Shown piece by piece: positions 36,501 to 44,257 of a stretch of DNA of 64,000 nt. The position numbers were made by a program, and so were the translations under genes. The first letter of the stretch is position 1. Each line of letters begins with the position of its first letter. The notes beneath the pieces are model-generated. The model made no database searches and had not been told where the DNA came from. It saw nothing but the letters and a program-made list of their open reading frames with translations. The DNA is taken from the NCBI GenBank assembly GCA_964522015.1, contig CAZFST010000017.1, forward strand, positions 24,078 through 88,077. The letters are read 5' to 3'. The stretch comes from QQWI01 sp964522015. Its GTDB lineage: Bacteria; Bacillota; Clostridia; Peptostreptococcales; Acidaminobacteraceae.

Positions 36501-37289
36501 TAAGTCCCCAGTAACGTTGACATTCGAAAGGGTTACCTCTGGCGCAGATACAATCACATTACTCTTTATAGTTTTATGATTGAGGGCGTTAGCACTGGCT
36601 TTGTCTTTTATATAATTACTTTGAAAAAGATTATGCATTAACTGTGCAAATTCCTGGCGGGTAATCCCATCACTTGGTTTCAGATATCCCCCTGAACCAC
36701 TAATATATCCGGCTTTAACCATTGCAGCAACATTAGGTTTTGCCCAAGAAGACACCGCAGCATTATCAGTAAATTTACTCAGAGTAGCAGCATCTACATC
36801 TGTCGTATTTAACGACATAAAGTTACTCAAAATTGTAAAGACCTGTTCTCTTGTAACCGCTTGATTAGGTGCTATTTCTGTTTTATTGACACCTTCTATT
36901 AATTTTATTTTTTTTGCCATTGAAATCTGATTGTAAAACCAATCCGTAGCAGAAACATCCGTATAGCCACTTAAATCCCCTTGAAAGGATTTCATATCTT
37001 GTGCATTTTGACCAATAGACCCAAGCCCAGAAGCGTTTATGATCATCGCAACCATTTCAGCTCTAGTCACTTGATCGTATGGTCGAATCTTATTTGATGC
37101 CCCATTCATTATTCCTGAATCCACTGCGCTTACTAATGCCGGGTAAGACCAATGGCCATTAGAAACCATGTCTTTAAACTGCACAGTCTCATCAGGTGTG
37201 TTTTGCGTCGTCAAAACAGTTGATGATGTTGCAAATAAAAGGTTAAAAGTCAGTGCAAAGATAAGCAACATACTGATTGTTTTTTTCAT
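30552..37289 (-). CDS. Giant SLH-domain surface protein with InlB/Flg_new-type repeats
   Basis: A 2245-residue secreted wall-associated protein. It has a signal peptide (about 1-25), three S-layer-homology domains (about 35-230; each with a DVxxxxWFY/RAEM-type core) for binding wall polysaccharide, a beta-helix-like region (about 245-420), a charged linker with KDEPKS repeats, and one InlB-type repeat (about 455-515). Bacterial Ig-like and large unassigned regions follow (about 530-1380). After that come several InlB B-repeats (GYTFSGW, YTAQW) alternating with MucBP-like segments, including a 204-residue unit present twice. A unique 140-residue C-terminus ends the protein, with no LPXTG. It is probably an adhesin or S-layer-associated protein. 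Strong AGGAGG at the start and a regulated promoter lie upstream. Confidence 0.9.
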   Translation of the reverse strand: MKKTISMLLIFALTFNLLFATSSTVLTTQNTPDETVQFKDMVSNGHWSYPALVSAVDSGIMNGASNKIRPYDQVTRAEMVAMIINASGLGSIGQNAQDMKSFQGDLSGYTDVSATDWFYNQISMAKKIKLIEGVNKTEIAPNQAVTREQVFTILSNFMSLNTTDVDAATLSKFTDNAAVSSWAKPNVAAMVKAGYISGSGGYLKPSDGITRQEFAQLMHNLFQSNYIKDKASANALNHKTIKSNVIVSAPEVTLSNVNVTGDLIIADGVGNGNVTLDHVTIAGRLIVRGGGEHSIYLKETSAKNIIINKLSDGGVRLHADDGSKVSYVEIKDGKDTVIIDCKVENLIISDDNLAVVVNQAVENIKLSGDNVHISGTGRIATITLEKGVSKLALDSVNAKVVNLSGNTVNLVSQDGKSTTLPSSSTIAEPKSIEKDEPKSVEKDEPTPPVGRTQYTVNLHANGGTAPNSLLFNKGATLGDLPVPQKENAIFIGWYTDSGLTENAVSKDTRVTSNMDVYASYITSAEMPQTNVQTVASVMDVATNYTLTILSTNTNMSAADVKAAITLETKTEDATDFKGISVTGSGGTYSVTGIDGFSAGCSYSITLNSDVLSFQGERASVSTFNLSVIAAAPVLNLELNKTVKFIPVAQISAVTQNGMKVESISAPLYTMNEQMPVNDLNGTFIYNGIEKLSIGNVIAIYKGVAPDMRVANVDYSDQPISYVTITGINGTKISYGDSDPSDIIFTPDVLPVNTSDDLDGSANNNALTIDKSKMDYSGAYFAEMGLDSKTTVDTGDFIAFYTGSLLEATTPTYGKITGVTHSGTYYVIQYTEVTQDAIFSSMDMASSSDLSYEQIENNVGVEEMQHEIQKQVVESGFSESASEFLIALAELDDETREKVTKDLGIQNFSIDKRAGAPITTLGSGPNVTVKAKVSKNLEHFDGKGLRCEVTITTEIELGDDMSLTISGTFVEEIKVKLNIDSKAYIEWKGIIPYVDEYKVSAAIDIYNYTYLGLDMVLKSESNEGLSDEFNVTDTIEDLQNKTSKIEANDQVREFYELYQKMMDEEHDYFELFNVNIGDFTGTIDPLNILAYGFSIDFVVSLDANVALGSEFSYEKGTRYSFTIKVFDKKTSSKETVLVDEQYNFNVYAMGELGVRAGIKLTLKVGLFSVKVNSVGISVEVGAYWKIWGFVSYRLNHVNDVTTTKSNGACYMEVGVYLTTAFNAQVGNGKIEYNKELSSDTWPLWHGGSQFYIYDFNYTLNSNNDDIFFKGNQPTYTLPTSVFKMSQMDFKTGDVSTETQSAKDFKYTIKDDINKAFTVSNSGVITVTPPKNSDIAKASIEVAWNKAPLSFTSVPIARTFELTWDNLANSYVINFESNQGSNVANLKGSYDSSIVLPVPTREGYVFGGWYTDNSTFVNPFTSTKMPATNTKLFAKWTAGNAKYLVRHYQAAIDGGAAVLTNTETFTATTGTNVTPVVKNYPGFISPATKIVAVAGDGSTVIEYYYDRNAYTLTFILGNGSVDMVSTLKYGLEIVKPSLFRNGYIFTGWNTEVAKTMPAQSMTYTAQWSLENYTITYGLEGGSVGGNPATYNINSNTITIANPTKAGFTFDGWTGTGLLSPAKTLIIPSGSVGNRYYTATWKPSDDTKYFVYHKKEDASGNYSILEIETLKGTAGNNTVAQLKVYSGFTGEAFTQQPILANETTTIEIKYTRNSHLLTFNANGGVGGSSTNVKYDATITAPVVTRTGYTFSGWDTPVVAKMLNNALTYTAQWLLVNYSITYGLDGGTVGSNPNTYSIASSDLTIVNPTKAGFTFIGWTGTGLSIPTKNLIIPSGSIGNRQYTATWKSVDDTNYSVIHKREDLSGNYTILEVETLKGTAGNTTVAQSKTYTGFTGEAFAQQPILANETTAIEIRYTRNSYLLTFNANGGDGGTSTNVKYDATITAPVVTQTGYTFSGWSNTVAATMPDSALTYTAQWTPNTYNVVFNKNAADATGSMNDQSFIYGVGQTLTVNEYSRTGYTFAGWNTALDGTGTAYTNSQMVSNLTAVNQASVVLYAQWTVKTTTGIFEAKYSAKYQAFDFIVNSTSINGNAFDASWGTAGSSGGHQFTNLMLNNRYFTLKETGDPTKPYALYLYESDGTPVIKGISSNLYAESFIGLTTNVTLSASTRTSLQSLYGVDWAKGLAMVGSINSLWNEGILFTSSNGFGYFISGKVAYSTTGTITLTNKITNPTIDQLNAVTDFKVGPLLP
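31370..32595 (-). repeat. Two copies of a 612-bp in-frame repeat in the surface-protein gene
   Basis: Adjacent 204-codon units, beginning NYTITYGLEGG and NYSITYGLDGG and each ending TYTAQW, are nearly parallel over their full length. They include identical blocks such as GFTGEAFXQQPILANET and KGTAGN. They are a recent-looking duplication and a possible site of length variation by recombination. Confidence 0.85.
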
Positions 37290-37324
37290 ATGAGAATTCG
37301 CCTCCTGTAAATTGATATTTCTTC

Positions 37325-37379
37325 ATTATAAACTAGCAACCCTAAATGAACCCTAAATGAAGCTTAAATGAATCCTAAA
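37325..37379 (-). promoter_or_regulatory. Promoter of the surface-protein gene with four 11-bp direct repeats
   Basis: On the minus strand the units TTTAGGATTCA, TTTAAGCTTCA, TTTAGGGTTCA and TTTAGGGTTGC (37379-37336) follow head to tail with an exact 11-bp period. They end 5 bp before a perfect TATAAT (37330-37325). There is no convincing -35 box. Helically phased direct repeats in the -35 position are typical of activation by an OmpR/PhoB-type response regulator. Confidence 0.7.
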
Positions 37380-37399
37380 AAAAAAGTATCACAACACCT

Positions 37400-37760
37400 A
37401 GAATTTTTCCGAATTCTAACTGCGAGACAACCCCTGTGATTATGATTTTCTATTCGATTGGATCTTCGTCATTCAACTAAATGCTTATGTACCCCAAGGT
37501 ATGCCTTTTCCAGGGCATCACGAGGAGCAAGGGGGACGTGCACCGTGGCGCGCTTTTAAGTGTCTTTACATCGCGTTGAGCCATGTATGTCTTTTGAGTC
37601 TATGTCAAGTAAAACATCTCTATTTTATGGACGATAATGCAGGTTGCATTATTGTAGACCCGCTGCTATTGCTTATTCTGAGGTAGTTTGATAAGCTAAT
37701 CACACCAATGACAGGGCTTCCATTGCGGTGCGCAACGCTAGAAGCTTTTGCCCCGCTGTG
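37400..37760. other. Gap without recognised gene upstream of the Rpn gene
   Basis: About 400 bp between the surface-protein promoter and the Rpn promoter. No convincing coding frame is visible. It contains one copy of the 13-mer AAATGCTTATGTA (37479-37491, also at 48974 and 51207) and a GC-rich patch (about 37525-37560). A TGATATAAT extended -10 element (about 37759-37767) probably drives the Rpn gene. Confidence 0.4.
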
Positions 37761-37801
37761 ATATAATGAAACCAGATAGTGAGGTTTCGATTGGAGCTTA
37801 A

Positions 37802-38736
37802 ATGTTCAAACCCCATGATTTGTTTTTTAAAGAAACCTTTTCGAATTTAGAGGTGGCGAAAAATTTTATTGAAAACTATCTCCCCTTTGAAGTGCTGTTA
37901 GCTGTGGATTTAAATAGCTTGTCAGTACAGAAGGATAGTTTTATCAATAAAAATCTTAAGGAATCCCATGCGGATTTATTATTCAAAGCGAATATTGCAG
38001 GACAAGAAGGTTATATATATTTTCTGTTTGAGCATAAAAGTTATAAGTCTCATCTGATTGCACTGCAATTGCTCCGGTATATGGTTGATATTTGGGATGT
38101 TAAAACACGAAAAGACAAAACGCAAGTAATTCCAATCATTATTCCCCTCGTGATTTACCATGGCAAGCACACCTGGGAAGTTGTTAAATCACTTAGCGGC
38201 CTTATGCCACAGTACAGTGGTTTATCCGAACATCTAAAAAAGTATGTTCCAAATTATGAGTTTTTACTGTATGATGTTTCTGGCGTACCACCTGAAGATG
38301 TGAAATTAAGAACTCAGCTGGAAATTGCCCTTGATATTTATAGAGCTTTATCTCAGTTAGTAAGAACTTAGACGAAAGCGATATCAATTATATTATTAAT
38401 CAAGTGGCTATCGAATTTCCACAGGGAGGTGCAGTTATTATGACCATAGCAGATATCCTAAGAGCACAGGGTAAAGAAAAGGGCATTCAAGAAGGTTTGG
38501 AACAAGGACTAGAGCAAGGTTTAGAACAAGGTTTAGAACAAGGATTAGAACAGGGTTTAGAGAAAGGCATCTGTCAAACCGTCTTGAAACTGCTCACTAA
38601 AAAATTTGGTCCTTTATCAGACGACATGTTAGCTTTGATTACAGCGCAAAACGTTGAGAGTCTCGAAGCCATAGCCGAAGCTTTGCTAGATATGAAAACC
38701 ATTGACGAGTTAAAAGTGATGCTTACCCAGCATTAA
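37802..38736 (+). pseudogene. Rpn/PD-(D/E)XK transposase-like nuclease, frameshifted
   Basis: Rpn-family (recombination-promoting nuclease, formerly transposase_31) gene. The N-terminal part (37802-38371) has MFKPHDLFFKETFSNLEVAK, the active-site region HADLLF...YIYFLFEHKSY, and IIPLVIYHGKHTW. The C-terminal part (to 38736, open in the next frame from about 38347) continues DESDINYIINQVAIEFP and ends in the usual EQGL repeat helix and LLTKKFGPL tail. The two halves are out of frame near 38350-38371, so a 1-nt indel has split the gene, unless a programmed shift is used. The two halves otherwise look complete. Confidence 0.82.
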
Positions 38737-38771
38737 TGTGAATTAATAACTGATTCTAGATTAGCTTTTTC

Positions 38772-38817
38772 AAAATACCCTTTTCTGCCCCAGGCGGAAG
38801 AGGGTATTTCTCTTTTA
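38772..38817 (+). terminator. Terminator after the Rpn gene
   Basis: AAATACCCTTTTCTGCC pairs (with a few G-T pairs) with GGCGGAAGAGGGTATTT and is followed by TCTCTTTTATT. Confidence 0.8.
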
Positions 38818-38940
38818 TTCATTGAATCTCTCATAAACACAGTTCCTAGGACAATCATTTCGTCACTTCCATCATAACACATTTACGTTACATATCTGCC
38901 TGTTGTATTATGCAAAAGGTGGTTTAAGCGGCATTACGAG

Positions 38941-38977
38941 AAAAGAGCCTTATTCGCAGATTTTGCAAATAAGGCTC
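38941..38977 (-). terminator. Terminator of the ABC-transporter operon
   Basis: GAGCCTTATTCGCA (38945-38958) pairs with TTGCAAATAAGGCTC (38963-38977). On the minus strand the stem is followed by TTTT. No gene is seen in 38737-39043 apart from the two facing terminators. Confidence 0.8.
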
Positions 38978-39043
38978 CCAGGAATTTAACAGAGACTAGC
39001 ATCATACTTTTAACGACTATATCTCAACTAATTTGATTCACCA

Positions 39044-40852
39044 TTAAGCAGAGTAATACTGAGCCTGTGCGGTAAACATTTCAGAATATAGAGTTGTGTT
39101 GTCCCCACTGAGAGTCTCGTGTGAACCCATTTCAATAATCGTTCCCTTATCAAACACCAAAATACGATCACAAAATCTACAACTGGATAACCGATGGGAA
39201 ATGTAAATGGCTGTTTTGCCCTTCACAAGTTCGTCAAATCGGCAATAGACATCGTGTTCGGCTAAGGGGTCTAGGGCTGCCGTTGGCTCATCTAAAATAA
39301 CAATTTTTGCATCCTTATAGAGGGCACGGGCAATAGCAAGCTTCTGAGCTTGTCCACCAGATAATTTTGTAGCCTTTTTATCGTAACCCTTATCCAGTGC
39401 TGTATTCATGCCAAATTCCAATTGAGCCACATCTTCAGCCATACCCACTTCATTTAGAATAGTCCCTACTTTGTCATTCACAGTAGTGGTTTCTGGGACA
39501 GAGGTGGTAATTTCTCCCGTTACATTTTCTTCCACAGTTATCCCAAACAACCGATAATCCTGAAAGACAGCGGCCATTTGCGACATATAATCTTCATATT
39601 TCAGGGTTTGAATATCAATGCCATTAAGGGTAATGGTACCTTCTGTGGGTTGATACAAGCGAGTGAGTAGTTTAACAAAGGTTGTTTTCCCCGCTCCATT
39701 TTTACCGATAATGGACACTTTTTCACCGGATTTAATGGTAACATTTATGTGTTCAAGGGTATTAACTTTTGCATTTGGATACCTAAAGGACACATCATTG
39801 AAGGCAATTTCATATGCTATATCCTTTGACATTGGCAAATGCCCACGGTCAACTGAGGCTGGAATTTTTTCGTATTCCACTAATAGTTCCAACTGTCTAC
39901 ATAGGCGATTAGCTTCGATTATACTGCTAACACAGGCGTTCATGCTCGATCCAAACTTACCAATGGAGCCGGCATACATCATAAAGTTACCAATTGTCAC
40001 AAAACCACCAATGGTTCTAAATGCCAAAAGCGCATATACAGCTACCGTTTGCACCTGGACATTGACACTGATTAGGCCATTTAGCTTACTAATTGCGCCA
40101 TAGATCTTTGTGTACAGCTTGTAGTTATTGAGGCTAAAGCGGTTCATCTTTTGAAGAATCAAATCGCACATATTATAAAGTCTCAAATCCTTTGCAATTT
40201 CCAGATCCCCAGATTGACCAATATAATAAACAAAAGCACGATTGCCATTAACCATATGTGTGGATTCTAAATAGTACTGTTTCTGAACCCCCTTAAAGAG
40301 GAAACTATTAAGCCAAACAATTGCAATCATGAGCACCAAGGCCCAGGGGCTGAAGGACCAAATAATTGCCACTAAACTGACAACCAAGACCCCTTCGTTC
40401 ACGACTGATGATATAGCCGTGATCATAGAACCCATCAGCCAATGATTGCGAATTGCAAATAGTGCTCGCTCTTTCAAGTTTAAAATCTCAGGATCCTCAA
40501 TATTTTGGTAATCAATCTCTGCCGTCTTTTTTGAGATATGAATCTCAAAAGCATTGTTAAATCTATCTGATAAAAACTCTGTTCTAAAATCTAACCAATA
40601 TTCAAAGAGTGAGAGAATAAAGTTACCCACGACAATGCCAATAATCATCCCTATCAAATACGGCACCCGTTGCTGGTTCATCAATTCATCCACAATCAAC
40701 TTGGGACCCAAAATAAAAAGCAAGGGTCTCATGGTCTTAAAAAGCGATTGGGCAAGAAGTGTTGGAATATACTGAGGCATTAATTTGTGGACCAATTTCA
40801 CGAAATAGCGTATAACGGCACTATTACTGTGCAGAAATGTTTGTTTTTCCAT
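39044..40852 (-). CDS. ABC transporter half-protein (TMD-NBD), second of a pair
   Basis: A 602-residue exporter-type ABC half-transporter: a six-helix membrane domain (about 1-320) and a nucleotide-binding domain with Walker A IIGKNGAGKTTFVK, Q-loop AAVFQDYRLF, signature LSGGQAQKLAIARALYKDA, Walker B IVILDEPTAALDP and switch His in YISHRLSS. Its ATG overlaps the stop of the partner gene (TAATG), so the two are made in equal amounts and probably form a heterodimer. Substrate unknown; multidrug, peptide or lipid export are all possible. Confidence 0.92.
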   Translation of the reverse strand: MEKQTFLHSNSAVIRYFVKLVHKLMPQYIPTLLAQSLFKTMRPLLFILGPKLIVDELMNQQRVPYLIGMIIGIVVGNFILSLFEYWLDFRTEFLSDRFNNAFEIHISKKTAEIDYQNIEDPEILNLKERALFAIRNHWLMGSMITAISSVVNEGVLVVSLVAIIWSFSPWALVLMIAIVWLNSFLFKGVQKQYYLESTHMVNGNRAFVYYIGQSGDLEIAKDLRLYNMCDLILQKMNRFSLNNYKLYTKIYGAISKLNGLISVNVQVQTVAVYALLAFRTIGGFVTIGNFMMYAGSIGKFGSSMNACVSSIIEANRLCRQLELLVEYEKIPASVDRGHLPMSKDIAYEIAFNDVSFRYPNAKVNTLEHINVTIKSGEKVSIIGKNGAGKTTFVKLLTRLYQPTEGTITLNGIDIQTLKYEDYMSQMAAVFQDYRLFGITVEENVTGEITTSVPETTTVNDKVGTILNEVGMAEDVAQLEFGMNTALDKGYDKKATKLSGGQAQKLAIARALYKDAKIVILDEPTAALDPLAEHDVYCRFDELVKGKTAIYISHRLSSCRFCDRILVFDKGTIIEMGSHETLSGDNTTLYSEMFTAQAQYYSA

Positions 40853-42693
40853 TATGCGCTCCTTTCGGACGTATCGTCCTGGTAGTACTGCGCTTGGGTA
40901 TTGAACATGTGGGCGTATTTCCCTTCCATACTTAGAAGAGCCTCGTGGGTCCCATATTCCACAATCTGTCCATTTTCAAAGTAGGCCACTTGATCACAAA
41001 ACTTGGTGCTAGAGAGACGATGTGAAATAAAAATTGCCGTTCGGCCATCTATCATATCACTGAAACTTTCGTAGATGTCTTTTTCGGCTATGGGGTCCAG
41101 TGCTGCTGTGGGTTCATCCAAAATCACAATGGGACCATCTTTATAGAGTGCACGAGCCAGTGCCAGCTTTTGGTTTTCGCCACCGGATAGCTCAAGACCG
41201 TCGTCCTCAATAATTTTAAGAAGTGGTGTATCAATGCCTCTTTCAAGACTTTGAACCTTGTCTTTAAGGCCAGCGCGGGAAAGTGCGTCCCATACACGGT
41301 TTTGATCCACCCCTTCTGCCCCGGCGACGTTTTCTGCAATGCTTGTGGCAAAGGGCTTAATCTCTTGAAAGACGATCGAAAACAAAGTGTAAAGTTCTGT
41401 AAGGGGTATTTCCTTAGTGTCGGTGTCGTTTATGGTAATCGTACCCGCAGTCGGGCGATAAAGACCTGTCAAGAGCTTGATTAAACTGGTTTTACCTGCC
41501 CCATTAACCCCAACTACTGCCAACTTTTGTCCTGCAGGAATGGTCAAGTTTAGTTGGTTAAACACGGTTTTATCCGTTCCAGGATATGCAAAATCTACAT
41601 TGTTGAAACGAATTGCCAGTTGTTTGCCCATGGGCAGTGCTGCAGGTTTGGGTGGTATATAAGCATCTTCAAGATCCATAAAATCACGATACTCATCCAC
41701 ATAGCGGGCTGCCAGTTTTAGTTCTGTATAATCCCGCATTAATTCCTGCATCCACTGGGCAAAGCCACTGATTGCAACAACGTAGAACATGAAATTACCA
41801 ATTGTCATCTTGCCATTAAGGGCCAAGTAAGTCATGTAACCCAAAACCATCCCATCCCGAAGGAGCACCAATACCGCATCCGCAATATTGACAGATAATC
41901 TCTTTTTCAGAATACTCTTTCGTATCGTCTCTTGGCCAGCTGTGTGCTGTTGCATTTTTTTAATCAGCATGTCTTTTAGTTGATAGATCCGGGTGTCTTT
42001 ACCAAACTCAAAATCCGTCATGGTTTTAGACAGATAATTCATCTTGCGCCAAAGAGCACGGGCCTCATCTTCACGGTCATAGCCATACTGGTCACTTTTT
42101 TGCTTAAACCTACTAATAATCACAACACTGATTAGCAGATACACCAAGACAAGTGGATGCAAGCTGATCAATATGCCCACATACCCTAGGAATCCTAGGC
42201 CATATCCCACAATTGAAAAGGAGTATTTCATCACACCACCAACCCCTGAGTTGGGATTGGACGTATTTCGGGTGGCCCGACTGAGGAGTGTTTGTGTCGT
42301 AGAATTTTCCACATGCTGATATTCAAGCTTCATGGCTTTATCGTGGAGTTCAAGGCCAAAGAGCATGCGAATACGGGACATCTTCATGCGATAAAATCCC
42401 ACACAGGCCTCTTTTGCATAGTGAACAGTCCCTGATATCACAAGGGTGATGGCCAGTATATAGAGAATTTTCTTAATGTTAGCCCCTGCCTGTAATTCAT
42501 CAATCACCAATTTGGGGACAACCACCCATATAAATGGTGCCAGTGCAACGGCCAGTGAATTGACAATCACAAGTCCTAATGACTCCGGATGCCATTTCAT
42601 CATGTGCTGATAGATAAATCGTAAGTTTTGCGGAATAGACCGCTTTTCAGGTTCTTTTTTTGCCTTCTTTGCTTTCTTTGCTTTTTTTTCCAT
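40852..42693 (-). CDS. ABC transporter half-protein (TMD-NBD), first of a pair
   Basis: A 613-residue half-transporter. It starts with a lysine-rich cytosolic tail containing KKAKKAKKAKKEPEK, then six helices, then the NBD with Walker A VVGVNGAGKTSLIK, signature LSGGENQKLALARALYKDG, Walker B IVILDEPTAALDP and FISHRLSS. The catalytic Glu after Walker B is present in both partners, so no degenerate ATP site is evident. ATG 42693 with GGGGG upstream is preferred over the open-frame start at 42723. The oligo-lysine tail derives from AAAAAG/GCN slippage-prone DNA. Confidence 0.92.
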   Translation of the reverse strand: MEKKAKKAKKAKKEPEKRSIPQNLRFIYQHMMKWHPESLGLVIVNSLAVALAPFIWVVVPKLVIDELQAGANIKKILYILAITLVISGTVHYAKEACVGFYRMKMSRIRMLFGLELHDKAMKLEYQHVENSTTQTLLSRATRNTSNPNSGVGGVMKYSFSIVGYGLGFLGYVGILISLHPLVLVYLLISVVIISRFKQKSDQYGYDREDEARALWRKMNYLSKTMTDFEFGKDTRIYQLKDMLIKKMQQHTAGQETIRKSILKKRLSVNIADAVLVLLRDGMVLGYMTYLALNGKMTIGNFMFYVVAISGFAQWMQELMRDYTELKLAARYVDEYRDFMDLEDAYIPPKPAALPMGKQLAIRFNNVDFAYPGTDKTVFNQLNLTIPAGQKLAVVGVNGAGKTSLIKLLTGLYRPTAGTITINDTDTKEIPLTELYTLFSIVFQEIKPFATSIAENVAGAEGVDQNRVWDALSRAGLKDKVQSLERGIDTPLLKIIEDDGLELSGGENQKLALARALYKDGPIVILDEPTAALDPIAEKDIYESFSDMIDGRTAIFISHRLSSTKFCDQVAYFENGQIVEYGTHEALLSMEGKYAHMFNTQAQYYQDDTSERSA

Positions 42694-42880
42694 GCTACCC
42701 CCTATGTACTGCGCATAACGCAAACAAACAAAAATTTCCCACCAACGCTTGATAGCGCAGGTAGGAAATAGTCCTTCTCCATTTTATAACAAAATCACCA
42801 TTAAAACTAACCACAATTCATTATAATTAACTTTTCCAATTGTACATTTTGGTGAATGTACCCTTTTGATTACTGATTCG

Positions 42881-44041
42881 CTAGTGAAAGTCCTTGATAA
42901 CTGGGGTTCGAGAGATAAGGGCATAAACGCAAAGACTCAGGAGTAAGTTCAAACCCACAAGGATTGGCAAAGCAATAAGCGGTGACCAAGAGGTCAGTAG
43001 AAAATCGGTTTCACGAAAGTATATGTTAAAGAGATCGTGGACTAAAAAAATGGTGAACGACGCCGTACTAAGGGTTGTGATGATGGTTTCAACTGGTTTG
43101 GGCCCATTAAATCGCTCAAAAAAATGGATGACACTGCCGAAGGCACCTATTGCCATGATGGCAACCCCAGGGCTCATGCCCTCTAAGAACATGGGGTTAA
43201 AGTGGCCGCTTTTCAGTGATGTATATATGACGCCTGTCCCTACAATGCTTGTTCCCACAATAAATAAAGTGATGAAACTGCTAAATCTAAATGGTTTGAA
43301 TCGGTTAATATAGTAGCCCATTAGTCCATAACCAATGGCGGAATATGTCATATTGAGACCGTATTGGATAGGAATGCCTTGGATAAGATTTAAGGGGTAA
43401 AACTTACGTATAAAGGGATATAGAATCCCTAGGCAAAACCACAAGGCAAGGGCGTATTTTAATTGCTCGCGAGAGCCGTGTTGAGTCAGCAGACGGGTTA
43501 GAGGCAAAAATAGATAAACAAGAATGGTGATATGCAAGTAGTAAAGATGAAAATGTGTGTCAAAAGTGAGTATGTTTTTAATGGCAACCTTGACCGAGGC
43601 CATGGTGAAGCCCTCTTTGCCGACTGCTTGAATGTAGATATCACAGGCTTCATAAATGGTTGCCCATAAAAACAAAGCCACCAAGATGCGCACGAGATTT
43701 TTAGTGAATAATTTTTTCAAGGTTAATGATTTATCGGGATTTAATAAAAGTGCCCCACTGACCATTAAAAAGACTGGAACTGCTGCCCGTGAAATAACAG
43801 CCCAAGCCAGGGTAAAGAGCCACCCACGACTGCCAAGTGGCAGATTTGAAAGTCCGTTGGCGCTTGCGTGTATAAAGAGAACGCCGATAATGGCAATGGC
43901 TTTTAGGCAGTCTAGGGCGATACTGCGATGGTGTGATTTAGGTTGTAATGTAGGTTGTAATGTAGGTTGTAATGTAGGTTGTGTCGTAGGTTGTGTCGTA
44001 GGTTGTGTCGTAGGTTGTGTCGTAGGTTGTTGCAGGGACAT
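42881..44041 (-). CDS. Acyltransferase-3 family membrane protein with N-terminal QPTT repeats
   Basis: A 386-residue acyltransferase-3 (OafA/YrhL-type) integral membrane protein with about ten helices, the family that O-acetylates or O-acylates surface glycans. The catalytic-type segment IALDCLKAIAIIGVLFIHAS (family R/H-containing helix 1) and SGALLLN are present. Before it lies a cytosolic tail of QPTT x4 and QPTL x3 units. ATG 44041 follows GGAG. Monocistronic by context; the glycan target is unknown. Confidence 0.88.
   Translation of the reverse strand: MSLQQPTTQPTTQPTTQPTTQPTLQPTLQPTLQPKSHHRSIALDCLKAIAIIGVLFIHASANGLSNLPLGSRGWLFTLAWAVISRAAVPVFLMVSGALLLNPDKSLTLKKLFTKNLVRILVALFLWATIYEACDIYIQAVGKEGFTMASVKVAIKNILTFDTHFHLYYLHITILVYLFLPLTRLLTQHGSREQLKYALALWFCLGILYPFIRKFYPLNLIQGIPIQYGLNMTYSAIGYGLMGYYINRFKPFRFSSFITLFIVGTSIVGTGVIYTSLKSGHFNPMFLEGMSPGVAIMAIGAFGSVIHFFERFNGPKPVETIITTLSTASFTIFLVHDLFNIYFRETDFLLTSWSPLIALPILVGLNLLLSLCVYALISRTPVIKDFH
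43938..44029 (-). repeat. 12-bp tandem repeats coding QPTT/QPTL
   Basis: On the plus strand, three units of GTAATGTAGGTT are followed by four of GTGTCGTAGGTT. As the unit is a multiple of three, copy-number change would alter tail length but not the reading frame. Confidence 0.9.
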
Positions 44042-44257
44042 AACAATCTCCAGTCTTATCATTTTAGGGGGTTATTTTCTCAATTTCGCCGACATTAATT
44101 ACTCACATCCAACTAAAATGTGATATTTTTGCTTAAACTTGACCTTACATTTCAAAGTTTTTTTTAAAAGCCTTTGCCATTTTTCTTGTTTTATTGGTAC
44201 TAGGCCGTCTAAAATCAAGGTATACTCTAACCCAGTATGATAAGGATGGCCCATTAG

